Origin: Effusibacillus consociatus
GTDB lineage: Bacteria > Bacillota > Bacilli > Tumebacillales > Effusibacillaceae
Reading direction: 5' to 3'
NCBI RefSeq assembly: GCF_042652925.1
Contig: NZ_JBHSHC010000052.1
Coordinates: 1 to 64,000, forward strand
Length of the DNA: 64,000 bases
Shown: one piece after another, positions 1-7,930 of the stretch
How positions within the stretch are numbered: the first letter of the stretch is position 1
How the letters are laid out: each line of letters begins with the position of its first letter
Notes under the pieces: model-generated
Seen by the model: the letters and a program-made list of their open reading frames with translations, nothing else
What the model was told of the DNA's origin: nothing
Databases searched by the model: none
Made by a program: the position numbers and the translations under genes

Positions 1-96
1 GGTGAAACAATAAATGGCCCTAGTCAAGAGACTAGAGCCTGTAAGGAAATTTTAATTCCGAGAGTCTTAGCTATCACAAAGGGGGTGGGATCATGA
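1..96 (+). CDS. C-terminal end of an unidentified protein (partial)
   Basis: The frame is open from base 1 to a TGA at 94-96, giving 31 residues that end in LAITKGVGS. The stop overlaps the ATG of the ABC permease at 93 (ATGA), which suggests translational coupling in one operon. In such operons the upstream gene is often the ATP-binding subunit, but nothing in these 31 residues shows it. Function not recognised. Confidence 0.4.
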   Translation, partial: GETINGPSQETRACKEILIPRVLAITKGVGS

Positions 97-1008
97 ACCG
101 GCTGTTGACCGTTTTTTCAAATCCGGTGTTAGTAAAAGAGTTTCGTCAACGATGGAGAACTCCGAAAACGCCTCTGATTATCACTTTGTATTTGCTGATT
201 ATGAGCGGTTTTATATTCTTCGTCATGTACGAAGAGTTTTATCGTGACGGATATATTCAGCTTGGACAGACCAAAAGTTTAATTATGGCCCTATCGGCTC
301 TGCAAATGGGATTAATTGCTTTTGTGGCACCGGGATTAAGCTGGCACAGTGAGCGGGGAACGGGAAGGCAGACACTGAATATTCTGCTGACAACCCAGCT
401 CTCTCCGACCTCCATAGTGGTCAGCAAATTGATGACTTCCGTTGCTTTTATCGTTTTGCTTATCGTTTCCACCATGCCCTTTATATGCAATGGTGCTGCT
501 GTACGGCGGTGTATCTCCTCTCCAACTGCTGGGTGCATTTGGTTTTTTCATTCTTACTGTTTTAATCTGCGGCTCATTCGGAGTGCTATGCTCCGTTTGG
601 TTTAAGAGAACCAGTGTGAGTACCGTTATATCCTATGGCAGTGTATTTGGCTTTCTGGCAGCTCCGCCTTTTGTTTCCCAAGTTTTTCAAAGCTATTTTT
701 GGAACGGTTCCCGTTTTCCCAACCATCCTTTCTTGGATAACAATCCTTATATTAATAGTGTCCCTGTGATTGCCGAAGGAATGAGCCCGTTTTTAATGCT
801 GGTGCGATTATTCGAGGATCGGGGCATTTATACAACGCACACGTCAGTAGAACTTTGGATTACCAATCCCTGGCCAATTTTCTTCACGGTGATTCCTTTA
901 CTAATCCTGCTGTTTATCGCTCTCAGTGTGTATTTGCTGCATCCGGTACGGCCCAAGCCAAAATGGTGGAAACAAATCCAACTGAAAAGAAGAAGTGTGG
1001 AGGGCTAA
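93..1008 (+). pseudogene. ABC-2 type transporter permease, frameshifted
   Basis: The first frame starts at ATG 93 behind a GGGGGTGGG ribosome binding site and encodes a basic N-terminus followed by hydrophobic membrane segments, as in ABC-2 permeases. The match to a permease ends near base 480 and resumes in another frame that runs to 1008. Reading one T fewer in the TTT at 480-482 restores a continuous protein (MP then LYAMVLLYGG) of about 304 residues with several membrane segments and a basic tail. Either the gene is inactivated by a one-base insertion or this is a sequencing error in a short T run. It would be the membrane part of an exporter whose ATPase lies outside the window; substrate unknown. 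Confidence 0.7.
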
Positions 1009-1026
1009 ATAGGCCCTCTTTTTTAT
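1000..1026 (+). terminator. Rho-independent terminator after the permease
   Basis: GAGGGC at 1000-1005 pairs with GCCCTC at 1013-1018 and is followed by a T run. The hairpin overlaps the permease stop codon. Confidence 0.7.
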
Positions 1027-1055
1027 GGTGGGACATGTAACTGAACACTCGGTAT

Positions 1056-1063
1056 GTTATAAT
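1056..1063 (+). promoter_or_regulatory. Extended -10 promoter candidate for the methylmalonyl-CoA operon
   Basis: A perfect TATAAT at 1058-1063 is preceded by TGT (extended -10). No good -35 hexamer lies 17 bases upstream. It sits between the permease terminator and the mutase gene, so a sigma-A start here is plausible. No cobalamin riboswitch is visible in the leader of about 50 bases. Confidence 0.5.
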
Positions 1064-1120
1064 GGTTTCAAAAAACGGACACAATCGAACCAAAATTCGT
1101 AACAGGCAGGAGGGGGCTCT

Positions 1121-2776
1121 GTGTCAGAGTTTCAGGAGAAACTGGCGGCTTGGCAAGAAAAAGTAAAGAAAGCGGTTACAAAATTTCCGGAGCGAAAAGA
1201 ACGTTTTGCCACTTCAAGCGACATTGAGGTACAGCGTCTTTATACGCCAAAAGGGCAGGAACAGCAAGAATACTTGGAAAAGCTGGGATTTCCGGGCGAA
1301 TATCCGTATACACGGGGCATTCAACCGACCATGTATCGCGGCCGTTACTGGACCATGCGCCAGTATGCGGGATTCGGTTCGGCAGAAGAAACAAACGAGC
1401 GGTTCCGTTATCTGCTCAAACAAGGTCAGACCGGTTTGTCCACCGCATTCGACCTGCCGACTCAGATTGGGTATGACGCGGATGATTCAATGGCTCGCGG
1501 CGAAGTCGGAAAAGTGGGGGTCTCCATCTCCTCCTTGCAGGATATGGAAACTTTGTTCAAGGGGATTCCGCTTGATAAAGTAAGTACGTCGATGACAATC
1601 AATGCACCCGCTTCCGTATTGTTGGCGATGTATATTGCAGTTGGGGAAAAGCAGGGTGTTTCTTCCGATAAACTTACAGGTACCATTCAGAACGATATTT
1701 TGAAAGAGTACGTGGCGCGAGGAACCTATATTTACCCGCCCAAGCCTTCCATGCGGCTGATTACAAACATATTCGAGTACTGCGCTGACAAAGTTCCGAA
1801 CTGGAATACAATCTCGATCTCCGGGTATCACATTCGGGAAGCCGGTTCCACAGCAGTACAGGAAGTGGCTTTTACGCTGTCAAATGCAATTGCCTATGTA
1901 CAGGCAGCCATAGATGCAGGGCTTCCGGTTGACAAATTTGCACCGCGACTCTCTTTTTTCTTTAACGCACATAATAATTTCTTTGAAGAGATTGCGAAAT
2001 TCCGGGCGGCAAGACGGATTTGGGCGAAAATCATCCGCAACCGCTTCAAGGCGGAAGATCCGAAGTCCTGGCAGCTCCGGTTTCATACGCAAACAGGCGG
2101 TTCTACGCTAACGGCGCAACAACCTGACAATAATATTGTACGGGTAACGATCCAAGCGCTTTCGGCAGTTTTAGGAGGTACCCAAAGCTTGCATACCAAC
2201 TCGCGGGATGAGGCGTTGGCACTTCCAACAGAGGATTCTGCCCGAATTGCTTTGCGAACCCAACAAATCATTGCATATGAGAGTGGCGTGGCAGATACGG
2301 CAGATCCACTTGGAGGATCTTATTATATCGAATCGTTAACCGATGAAATTGAGAAACGTGTCTGGGAATATATTGAAAAAATCGATGAAATGGGCGGCGC
2401 GGTGGCAGCAATCGAGCAGGGCTATATGCAGCGCGAAATCCAAAATTCGTCCTATCAGACTCAAATGGCAATCGAGTCAGGCAAAGAAACCGTGGTTGGC
2501 ATGAATAAGTTTAAATTGGAAAATGAACCCCAGCCGGAACTTCTTCGAGTCAATCCGGAATTAGGGCGGATCCAGGCAGAGCGTTTGGCGAAGCTTCGGT
2601 CGGAACGCAACAATGAGGAAGTACAAAAACGTCTGCAGGCATTGAAGCAGGCCGCAGAAGGACAGGATAATCTGATGCCTTATATCCTGGATGCGGTGAG
2701 AGCGTATGCAACAACGGGCGAAATCTGTAATGTGATGCGATCCGTATTTGGAGAATATCGACCATCTTTATTCTAA
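1121..2776 (+). CDS. mcmA: Methylmalonyl-CoA mutase, large (catalytic) subunit
   Basis: A 551-residue TIM-barrel subunit of an adenosylcobalamin-dependent acyl-CoA mutase, of the short type whose B12-binding domain is a separate protein (the next gene). It interconverts methylmalonyl-CoA and succinyl-CoA. The start is GTG 1121 behind AGGAGGGGG. Tyr82 in RQYAGF and Arg200 in KEYVARGTYIYPP correspond to Tyr89 and Arg207 of the Propionibacterium mutase, with the same spacing of 118 residues. Isobutyryl-CoA mutases have Phe and Gln there, and 2-hydroxyisobutyryl-CoA mutases have Ile and Gln, so methylmalonyl-CoA is the likely substrate. Subunit type is certain; substrate is inferred from these two residues. 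Confidence 0.93.
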   Translation: MSEFQEKLAAWQEKVKKAVTKFPERKERFATSSDIEVQRLYTPKGQEQQEYLEKLGFPGEYPYTRGIQPTMYRGRYWTMRQYAGFGSAEETNERFRYLLKQGQTGLSTAFDLPTQIGYDADDSMARGEVGKVGVSISSLQDMETLFKGIPLDKVSTSMTINAPASVLLAMYIAVGEKQGVSSDKLTGTIQNDILKEYVARGTYIYPPKPSMRLITNIFEYCADKVPNWNTISISGYHIREAGSTAVQEVAFTLSNAIAYVQAAIDAGLPVDKFAPRLSFFFNAHNNFFEEIAKFRAARRIWAKIIRNRFKAEDPKSWQLRFHTQTGGSTLTAQQPDNNIVRVTIQALSAVLGGTQSLHTNSRDEALALPTEDSARIALRTQQIIAYESGVADTADPLGGSYYIESLTDEIEKRVWEYIEKIDEMGGAVAAIEQGYMQREIQNSSYQTQMAIESGKETVVGMNKFKLENEPQPELLRVNPELGRIQAERLAKLRSERNNEEVQKRLQALKQAAEGQDNLMPYILDAVRAYATTGEICNVMRSVFGEYRPSLF

Positions 2777-2855
2777 AATTTTTCGGGGTGTTTCACCGAC
2801 TGAATGCTCGTTCAGAATGCGGAGAATTTCCGCTTTGAAAAAGGGGAGAATTCAA

Positions 2856-3263
2856 ATGGAACATAAGATTCGAGTGCTGGTGGCAAAACCGGGACTTGAC
2901 GGGCACGACCGCGGCGCTTTAGTGATTGCCCAGGGGCTGCGTGATGCGGGGATGGAAGTGATTTATACCGGCTTGCGGCAGACGCCTGAACAGATTGTGG
3001 CTGCTGCCATCCAGGAAGATGTGGACTGCATCGGGTTGTCATCGCTCTCGGGTGCCCATATGGAATTGTTTCCGGAGGTTGTACGTCTGTTAAAGGCCGA
3101 GGGGATTGAGGATATTTTGGTGATCGGTGGCGGAGTGATCCCGGATGAAGATATTCCGGGACTGCTGCAGGCGGGGATCGCAGCAATCTTTACACCGGGG
3201 ACTCCGATTCAGGAAACGGCCGATTTTATCCGAAAGAATGTGAAGCGGGGTTCTGCCTCATGA
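2856..3263 (+). CDS. Methylmalonyl-CoA mutase, cobalamin-binding small subunit
   Basis: A 135-residue B12-binding domain. The signature DGHDRG at residues 14-19 carries the lower axial histidine to cobalt, followed by a SLSGAH segment and the GGG loop typical of the Rossmann-like fold. I chose ATG 2856, behind AAGGGGAGAA, over the longer upstream frame because the family begins at this point. It pairs with the catalytic subunit 80 bases upstream to form the holoenzyme. Its stop overlaps the epimerase start (ATGA at 3260-3263). Confidence 0.92.
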   Translation: MEHKIRVLVAKPGLDGHDRGALVIAQGLRDAGMEVIYTGLRQTPEQIVAAAIQEDVDCIGLSSLSGAHMELFPEVVRLLKAEGIEDILVIGGGVIPDEDIPGLLQAGIAAIFTPGTPIQETADFIRKNVKRGSAS

Positions 3264-3670
3264 CAGCACCTTTAAAAATTGACCATCTCGGAATCGCTGT
3301 CGACAGCATAGAACGGACACTCCCTCTATACGAGGGGCCAATCGGTCTCCGCATCGTGCATGAAGAAATTATTGAGGACCAAAAGGTGCGGGCTGTGTTT
3401 TTGCAGGTCGGCGAGAGTACGGTAGAGCTGCTGGAACCGACAGCACCGGATAGTCCAATTGCTGTTTTTCTTCAGAAAAAAGGGCTCGGCATTCATCACG
3501 TGGCTTATGCTGTAGATGATATCGAGGCAAAGCTTGCGGAAGCGAAAGCGGCCGGGATTCGATTGATTGACGAGAAACCGCGTCCGGGCGGGCATGGAAA
3601 ACTAATCGCTTTTCTGCACCCGAAGGATACATTCGGTGTGTTGACTGAGTACTGCCAGCGTATTGAATAG
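3260..3670 (+). CDS. mce: Methylmalonyl-CoA epimerase
   Basis: A 136-residue VOC-fold protein that interconverts the (R) and (S) forms of methylmalonyl-CoA, linking carboxylase product and mutase substrate. Likely metal ligands are His9 (DHLGIAV), His80 (GIHHVAYAVDD) and Glu130 (LTEYC). The start codon overlaps the stop of the B12 subunit, so the two are probably co-translated. It corresponds to yqjC of B. subtilis, which is likewise followed by a carboxyltransferase and an M20 peptidase. Confidence 0.9.
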   Translation: MTAPLKIDHLGIAVDSIERTLPLYEGPIGLRIVHEEIIEDQKVRAVFLQVGESTVELLEPTAPDSPIAVFLQKKGLGIHHVAYAVDDIEAKLAEAKAAGIRLIDEKPRPGGHGKLIAFLHPKDTFGVLTEYCQRIE

Positions 3671-3703
3671 TTGTTTATCAGAGTTTATTTGGAGGTCATG
3701 CGA

Positions 3704-5245
3704 GTGGAAAGCAAAATCAGAGACATGCAAGAACGGCGCCGAAAAGTTGAGCTGGGCGGCGGGGACAGGCGAATCGCTCAACAGCATGACAAAGGAAAGC
3801 TGACTGCAAGAGAACGGATTGAGATTCTTCTGGATGAAGGAACCTTTCGGGAGCTGAACCCGTTTATCGAGCATCGGGCTTCCCATTTCGGCATGGATGA
3901 AGTGGAAGCACCCGGTGAAGGTGTTGTAACCGGTTGGGGGAAGATCAATGGCCGGCTTGTTTATGTATTTGCCCAGGATTTCACCGTATTCGGCGGCGCT
4001 CTGGGCGAGATGCACGCAAAGAAAATTGCAACCATTATGGATTTGGCTGCAAAGAACGGCGCCCCCATCATTGGGCTGAATGACTCGGGCGGTGCAAGGA
4101 TACAGGAAGGTGTAATCTCACTCGATGGGTACGGGCATATTTTCTATCGAAATGCGATCTATTCGGGGGTAGTTCCGCAAATTTCCGTGATCATGGGTCC
4201 TTGTGCAGGGGGCGCGGTGTATTCGCCTGCGATTACCGATTTCATCTTTATGGTGGAGAAAACTTCGCAAATGTTTATTACGGGTCCCAAGGTCATCGAA
4301 ACGGTGACGGGCGAGAAAATTTCGTCGGAGGACTTGGGCGGGGCGAAAGTACAGTCCAGCGTATCAGGTGTGGCCCATTTTACCGGGGCGTCTGAAGAGG
4401 ATGTTTTGAATGAAGTTCGCCGTCTGCTGTCATTCCTGCCGGAGAACAATATGGAGGATCCGCCGAGAGTGGCACCACCTGAAGATGACGGATGGATCGA
4501 AGATTTGCTGGAAGCGGTCCCGGTTGATGGAACCAAGGTGTATGATGTACGGGATGTCATTCATCTGATCGTTGATGACGGGGATTTTATGGAGGTACAA
4601 GCCACGTTCGCAAAAAATGCGGTGGTAGGATTTGCCCGGATTGACGGTCAGTCAGTTGGCATTATTGCGAACCAGCCGAAATATATGGCGGGCGGTTTAG
4701 ACATTGATTCCTCCGATAAAATTGCACGTTTCATTCGTTTCTGCGATGCGTTCAATATCCCGCTGATTACATTTGAGGACGTTACCGGCTTTATTCCCGG
4801 CGTTAAGCAGGAGCATGGCGGAATTATCCGTCACGGGGCGAAGATCCTCTATGCGTATTCGGAAGCAACGGTCCCGAAGATCACGGTCATTCTTCGCAAG
4901 GCGTACGGCGGAGCTTACGTGGCAATGAACTCGAAGGCAATCGGTGCCGATCTGGTTTACGCGTGGCCTACCGGTGAAGTCGCAGTCATGGGGCCGGAAG
5001 GAGCAGCCAATATTATCTTTGCAAAAGAAATAGCCGAAAGTGAAGACCCGGTTGCCACACGAGCAGCTAAAATTGCCGAGTACAAAGAAAAATTTGCGAA
5101 TCCGTACGTGGCGGCTGCAGCCGGCATGATCGATGATGTGATTGATCCTAGGGAGACGCGCTTAAAATTGAAAGAGGCGCTTGAGCTGTTACGCAACAAG
5201 AGGGATACAAGACCGCCTAAAAAGCATGGAAACATACCGCTATAG
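3704..5245 (+). CDS. Acyl-CoA carboxyltransferase (propionyl-CoA carboxylase beta / methylmalonyl-CoA decarboxylase alpha type)
   Basis: A 513-residue crotonase-fold carboxyltransferase with two halves. Oxyanion-hole glycine motifs are visible (DSGGARIQEG in the N half, GGAYVAMNSKAIGAD in the C half). GTG 3704 lies seven bases from GGAGGT and gives the usual length; the frame is open further upstream but ATG 3698 is too close to the site. It moves CO2 between biotin and propionyl-CoA/methylmalonyl-CoA. No biotin carboxylase or biotin carrier gene lies in the window, so its partner must be elsewhere, and carboxylase versus decarboxylase cannot be decided. It corresponds to yqjD. Confidence 0.88.
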   Translation: MESKIRDMQERRRKVELGGGDRRIAQQHDKGKLTARERIEILLDEGTFRELNPFIEHRASHFGMDEVEAPGEGVVTGWGKINGRLVYVFAQDFTVFGGALGEMHAKKIATIMDLAAKNGAPIIGLNDSGGARIQEGVISLDGYGHIFYRNAIYSGVVPQISVIMGPCAGGAVYSPAITDFIFMVEKTSQMFITGPKVIETVTGEKISSEDLGGAKVQSSVSGVAHFTGASEEDVLNEVRRLLSFLPENNMEDPPRVAPPEDDGWIEDLLEAVPVDGTKVYDVRDVIHLIVDDGDFMEVQATFAKNAVVGFARIDGQSVGIIANQPKYMAGGLDIDSSDKIARFIRFCDAFNIPLITFEDVTGFIPGVKQEHGGIIRHGAKILYAYSEATVPKITVILRKAYGGAYVAMNSKAIGADLVYAWPTGEVAVMGPEGAANIIFAKEIAESEDPVATRAAKIAEYKEKFANPYVAAAAGMIDDVIDPRETRLKLKEALELLRNKRDTRPPKKHGNIPL

Positions 5246-5256
5246 GAGGAAAAACC

Positions 5257-5556
5257 GTGGCACTTCGAGAAGATGAAGCAATGAATGTAGAAGAGGTCCA
5301 GGAATTGGACGAAGGTTCGATCTTTGCAGATTGGTTTTGGCGACCTTTAAAGCGCCATGAAACCAAGTTCTTGGAATCAAGAGGAGAACGGACCGGTTGG
5401 CGGGAATCGGGACGCAGATTGCAGATCGCAGCCCGTGTATCTTCCCACCTTGACAGCAAACAGGCCCGGTTGGCCTATCTGTACGATCGGGAAGGCGAGC
5501 GGGGACACTCGTATCGGGAGGCTGCGAATCAAATGAAGGGGCGGACAAAATGGTAG
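5257..5556 (+). CDS. Uncharacterised 99-residue protein between carboxyltransferase and peptidase
   Basis: GTG 5257 follows an AGGAGG site, and the stop overlaps the start of the next gene by seven bases, so it is probably co-translated with both neighbours. The protein is soluble and highly charged, acidic at the N-terminus and arginine-rich in the second half (residues about 40-75). It has no membrane segment, no biotinylation motif (MKM) and no cysteines. I do not recognise the family. The position hints at a role with the carboxyltransferase, but nothing shows it. Confidence 0.7.
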   Translation: MALREDEAMNVEEVQELDEGSIFADWFWRPLKRHETKFLESRGERTGWRESGRRLQIAARVSSHLDSKQARLAYLYDREGERGHSYREAANQMKGRTKW

Positions 5557-6668
5557 CTGTAAATCGGGATCGGCTGATTCAGGAATTTATCGAATTGGTG
5601 CAAATCGACAGCCATTCGCGGGATGAGCGCCGAATGGCGGATACGTTGATTGCCAAGCTTAAGCCATACGGGTTTGAAATCCACGAGGATGACACCGGAG
5701 CAAAAGTGGGCGGAAACACAGGCAACCTGATTTGCCGTCTCCAAGGGGATCAAAGGAAACCGACAATCCTGTTTACCTGTCATATGGATACCGTACAGCC
5801 GGGAAAAGGAATCAAACCTCAGGTCTTGGAAGACCGGATTACCTCAGACGGCACAACGGTTCTTGGTGCCGATGACAAAGCAGGTGTTGCCGGGCTCCTG
5901 GAAATGGTTCGGGTTTTGGACGAACAGAAACTTCCGCACGGAAATCTGATTCTACTGTTTACCATGGGAGAAGAAATAGGGTTGTTAGGATCCCGGCATT
6001 TGAACGGCGACCTGATAAAAGACGCTGATTTTGGTTTCGCGTTCGACAGTAACGGATCTGTTGGACAGATCGTGACACAAGGCCCTTCCCAAGCAAAAGT
6101 CGAAGTCGTGATTCACGGACGAACCGCACATGCGGGTGTGAACCCGGAGGCGGGCATTTCCGCAATTAAGGTTGCAAGCACTGCAATTTCTCGCATGAAG
6201 CTTGGTCGTATCGATCAGGAAACAACAGCAAATATAGGGATGTTTAACGGTGGGGTTGCCACTAATATTGTACCCGAACGGGCTGAAATTGTGGCAGAAG
6301 CGCGCAGTTTGGCGCAAAGAAAGCTGGATGCCCAATTGGAACATATGAAGTCAACTTTCGAACAGACTGCACAAGAAGCAGGGGGACGGGCGGAAGTTGA
6401 GATTACCCGGATGTATCCCGCATTTCAATTCGAGGATGAGGATGAGGTTGTCCAGATTGCAAAACGTGCCGCGAAAGCGTTGGGCTTTGAACCGTCTACC
6501 GTTTCGTCCGGTGGTGGCAGCGATGCGAACGTACTGAACGGTCTGGGTGTCCCGACAGTGAATCTTGCAATCGGGTATGAAAAGATACATACGGTTGACG
6601 AATTTATCCGATTGGATGATCTTGAGCAGGCAGCCAGATTGATGGTTGCAATTACTCAGGAAATGTAA
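5550..6668 (+). CDS. M20 family zinc peptidase, peptidase T-like (YqjE type)
   Basis: A 372-residue dinuclear zinc aminoacyl hydrolase. Metal and catalytic residues are His78 and Asp80 (CHMDTV), Asp108/Asp109 (GADDKAG), Glu141/Glu142 (MGEEIGLLG) and a C-terminal His in KIHTVDEF. A dimerisation/lid domain lies between, around HAGVNPEAG. It is cytoplasmic with no signal peptide. B. subtilis yqjE occupies the same place after yqjC-yqjD. The true substrate is unknown; a small peptide or N-acyl amino acid is likely. A paralogue lies at 8911-10095. Confidence 0.87.
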   Translation: MVAVNRDRLIQEFIELVQIDSHSRDERRMADTLIAKLKPYGFEIHEDDTGAKVGGNTGNLICRLQGDQRKPTILFTCHMDTVQPGKGIKPQVLEDRITSDGTTVLGADDKAGVAGLLEMVRVLDEQKLPHGNLILLFTMGEEIGLLGSRHLNGDLIKDADFGFAFDSNGSVGQIVTQGPSQAKVEVVIHGRTAHAGVNPEAGISAIKVASTAISRMKLGRIDQETTANIGMFNGGVATNIVPERAEIVAEARSLAQRKLDAQLEHMKSTFEQTAQEAGGRAEVEITRMYPAFQFEDEDEVVQIAKRAAKALGFEPSTVSSGGGSDANVLNGLGVPTVNLAIGYEKIHTVDEFIRLDDLEQAARLMVAITQEM

Positions 6669-6702
6669 CGGGATCATCAGGAAAAATCATAAGGAAAACT
6701 AA

Positions 6703-6777
6703 AATGGGTTTGGCGGACTCGTACGCATCGCGATTAACCGAATCAGACACTCACGAAGTCCCGTATACCAAACCCAT
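6703..6777 (+). repeat. Truncated duplicate of the small gene at 7217, inside an inverted repeat
   Basis: Bases 6703-6745 match 7397-7439: eight identical bases, four mismatches, then 31 identical bases. In frame the copy reads NGFGGLVRIAINRI, equivalent to NGFPGLVRIAINRI at the C-terminus of the 80-residue protein at 7217. Nothing upstream encodes the rest of that protein, so this is a gene fragment. Perfect 10-base arms ATGGGTTTGG (6704-6713) and CCAAACCCAT (6768-6777) flank it and could fold as a long hairpin after the peptidase gene. Confidence 0.75.
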
Positions 6778-6903
6778 GTTACTACTTTATGAATGATATT
6801 TCTCAACAATACCCTTTTTTGAGCGTCAGTACACGTTTGTACCTTTCCATTCTGTTGTCTATGGCATTTGTTATTGTAGAGAACGGTATGGGGAGGTCTT
6901 TTT

Positions 6904-7068
6904 ATGGCAAAATCGGGTGAAATTCGCCAATTTAAATCCTATTCCGAATGTATGGAGAACTGTAAACGTTTTTGCGGCGGAGGCGCAAATTGCGAGAAAA
7001 AATGTCGTCAGTTTTGCGGTCAGTTGTTTCCGCAAGAAAAAAAATCGATGAAAAAGAAAAAAAAATAA
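6904..7068 (+). CDS. 54-residue six-cysteine protein
   Basis: ATG 6904 stands six bases from GGGGAGGT, and a terminator follows the stop. Cysteines 16, 20, 24, 30, 34 and 38 form two symmetric CX3CX3C blocks separated by five residues. The C-terminus is a lysine-rich tail (residues 46-54). There is no signal peptide or membrane segment. Two CX3CX3C blocks suggest metal or cluster binding, or paired disulfides in a helical hairpin, as with twin CX3C proteins. I do not recognise the family. The strong ribosome binding site and its own terminator support a real gene. Confidence 0.75.
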   Translation: MAKSGEIRQFKSYSECMENCKRFCGGGANCEKKCRQFCGQLFPQEKKSMKKKKK

Positions 7069-7088
7069 ACGCATTAAGTTATCAATCT

Positions 7089-7112
7089 ACCTCCATCACA
7101 GGAGGTTTTTTA
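7089..7112 (+). terminator. Terminator after the six-cysteine gene
   Basis: ACCTCC (7089-7094), loop ATCACA, GGAGGT (7101-7106), then a T run. Confidence 0.8.
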
Positions 7113-7216
7113 TTTGGAACCCTGAAATTCCACTGATTTCTCAGTCTATTCATCTATTCAATTTTTACAAGGAACGAATAGTATAAAGCAACAATGAGGG
7201 AAAGGAGGAAAAAAGC

Positions 7217-7459
7217 ATGTATGATGGTTTCAGCGGCTGGTGCGGTGGTTATTCGTTTGGTGGAATGACTGGAGCAGGCCGTTTCTTGTTGACACTTAGC
7301 CCCGGTACTCGAGTAACCTTGCAGTATGATGATCAACCCCCCGCATTCGGAGTTTTCCAAGGGTTCCAGGCCGGAACTGTATTGCTCACAAACTTCAATG
7401 GGTTCCCAGGACTCGTACGCATCGCGATTAACCGAATCAACGCAGTGAGTGTATTTTAA
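7217..7459 (+). CDS. 80-residue protein, possible Sm-like fold
   Basis: ATG 7217 follows a strong AAAGGAGG site. The first 25 residues are rich in Gly, aromatic residues and Ser, with one Cys. Residues about 28-80 run TRVTLQYDD, FGVFQGF, TVLLTN, LVRIAINRINAVSVF: an alternating five-strand pattern with a glycine turn before strand 3, which resembles the Sm/Hfq barrel or another small SH3-like barrel. The family is not recognised and the fold is pattern inference. A fragment of its 3' end is duplicated at 6703-6745. A terminator follows. Confidence 0.72.
   Translation: MYDGFSGWCGGYSFGGMTGAGRFLLTLSPGTRVTLQYDDQPPAFGVFQGFQAGTVLLTNFNGFPGLVRIAINRINAVSVF
7397..7439 (+). repeat. Parent copy of the 43-base repeat
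   Basis: This lies within the 3' end of the 80-residue gene. Its partner at 6703-6745 has the same bases except for four positions (CCCA here, TGGC there). Confidence 0.85.
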
Positions 7460-7494
7460 CGCAACCCGATTTGAGCCAGACCGTTTCAATTTGA

Positions 7495-7532
7495 GCCCAT
7501 AAGGGGACAGCCATCCTCTTATGGGCTTCTTT
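7495..7532 (+). terminator. Terminator after the 80-residue gene
   Basis: GCCCATAAGGGGA (7495-7507) pairs with TCCTCTTATGGGC (7514-7526) with one mismatch, followed by TTCTTTC. Confidence 0.75.
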
Positions 7533-7558
7533 CAATCGTACGAAAGCGGGGAGATATG

Positions 7559-7825
7559 ATGAGAAAAGTTTTTCCCAGGTTAAGGGCAATCGCAGAACAA
7601 GAACGTTCCGTTTCCTTTTTTCGAAGAGGCGTGAAAATGAATTTGTCACATTCAGACAGAATCGGGAAGACAACGGATCAATGGCATATTCAGCAAGAGG
7701 ACCTGGTTTTGACATTTAACACCCTTGACGACGCTTTGCTCTGGATTGGATTCAGTACACACAGGTCTGAAATAGAAATCCTGGAACCATATCACGACGA
7801 AACTGATGAACTTCCGGAAATATAA
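7559..7825 (+). CDS. Uncharacterised 88-residue protein
   Basis: ATG 7559 lies five bases from GGGGAG; ATG 7556, one codon earlier, is too close to the site. The protein has a basic N-terminal half (FFRRGVKMNLSHSDRIGK), a central segment with the strand-like stretch DLVLTFNTLDDALLWIGF, and an acidic C-terminal tail. It has no cysteines and no membrane segment. Family not recognised. It stands alone between two terminator hairpins and faces the reverse-strand gene at 7931. Confidence 0.6.
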   Translation: MRKVFPRLRAIAEQERSVSFFRRGVKMNLSHSDRIGKTTDQWHIQQEDLVLTFNTLDDALLWIGFSTHRSEIEILEPYHDETDELPEI

Positions 7826-7853
7826 CCTGCAAGCTGCATGTCAGATTCAATGA

Positions 7854-7900
7854 CAGCCGATGGACAGGCTGGTACTTTTAGCCCGTACCAATCGGCCTCG
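7854..7900. terminator. Nested hairpin between convergent genes
   Basis: GCCGAT...ATCGGC encloses GGTAC...GTACC and is followed by TCGATTTT. It lies between the 88-residue gene and the convergent gene at 7931-8254, so it may serve either strand. Confidence 0.5.
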
Positions 7901-7930
7901 ATTTTGTATATACTTAAAATAAGAAAAGCT

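Noticed and set aside
1064..1120. Possible cobalamin riboswitch before the mutase gene
   Set aside because: The leader is only about 50 bases and has no B12-box-like sequence.
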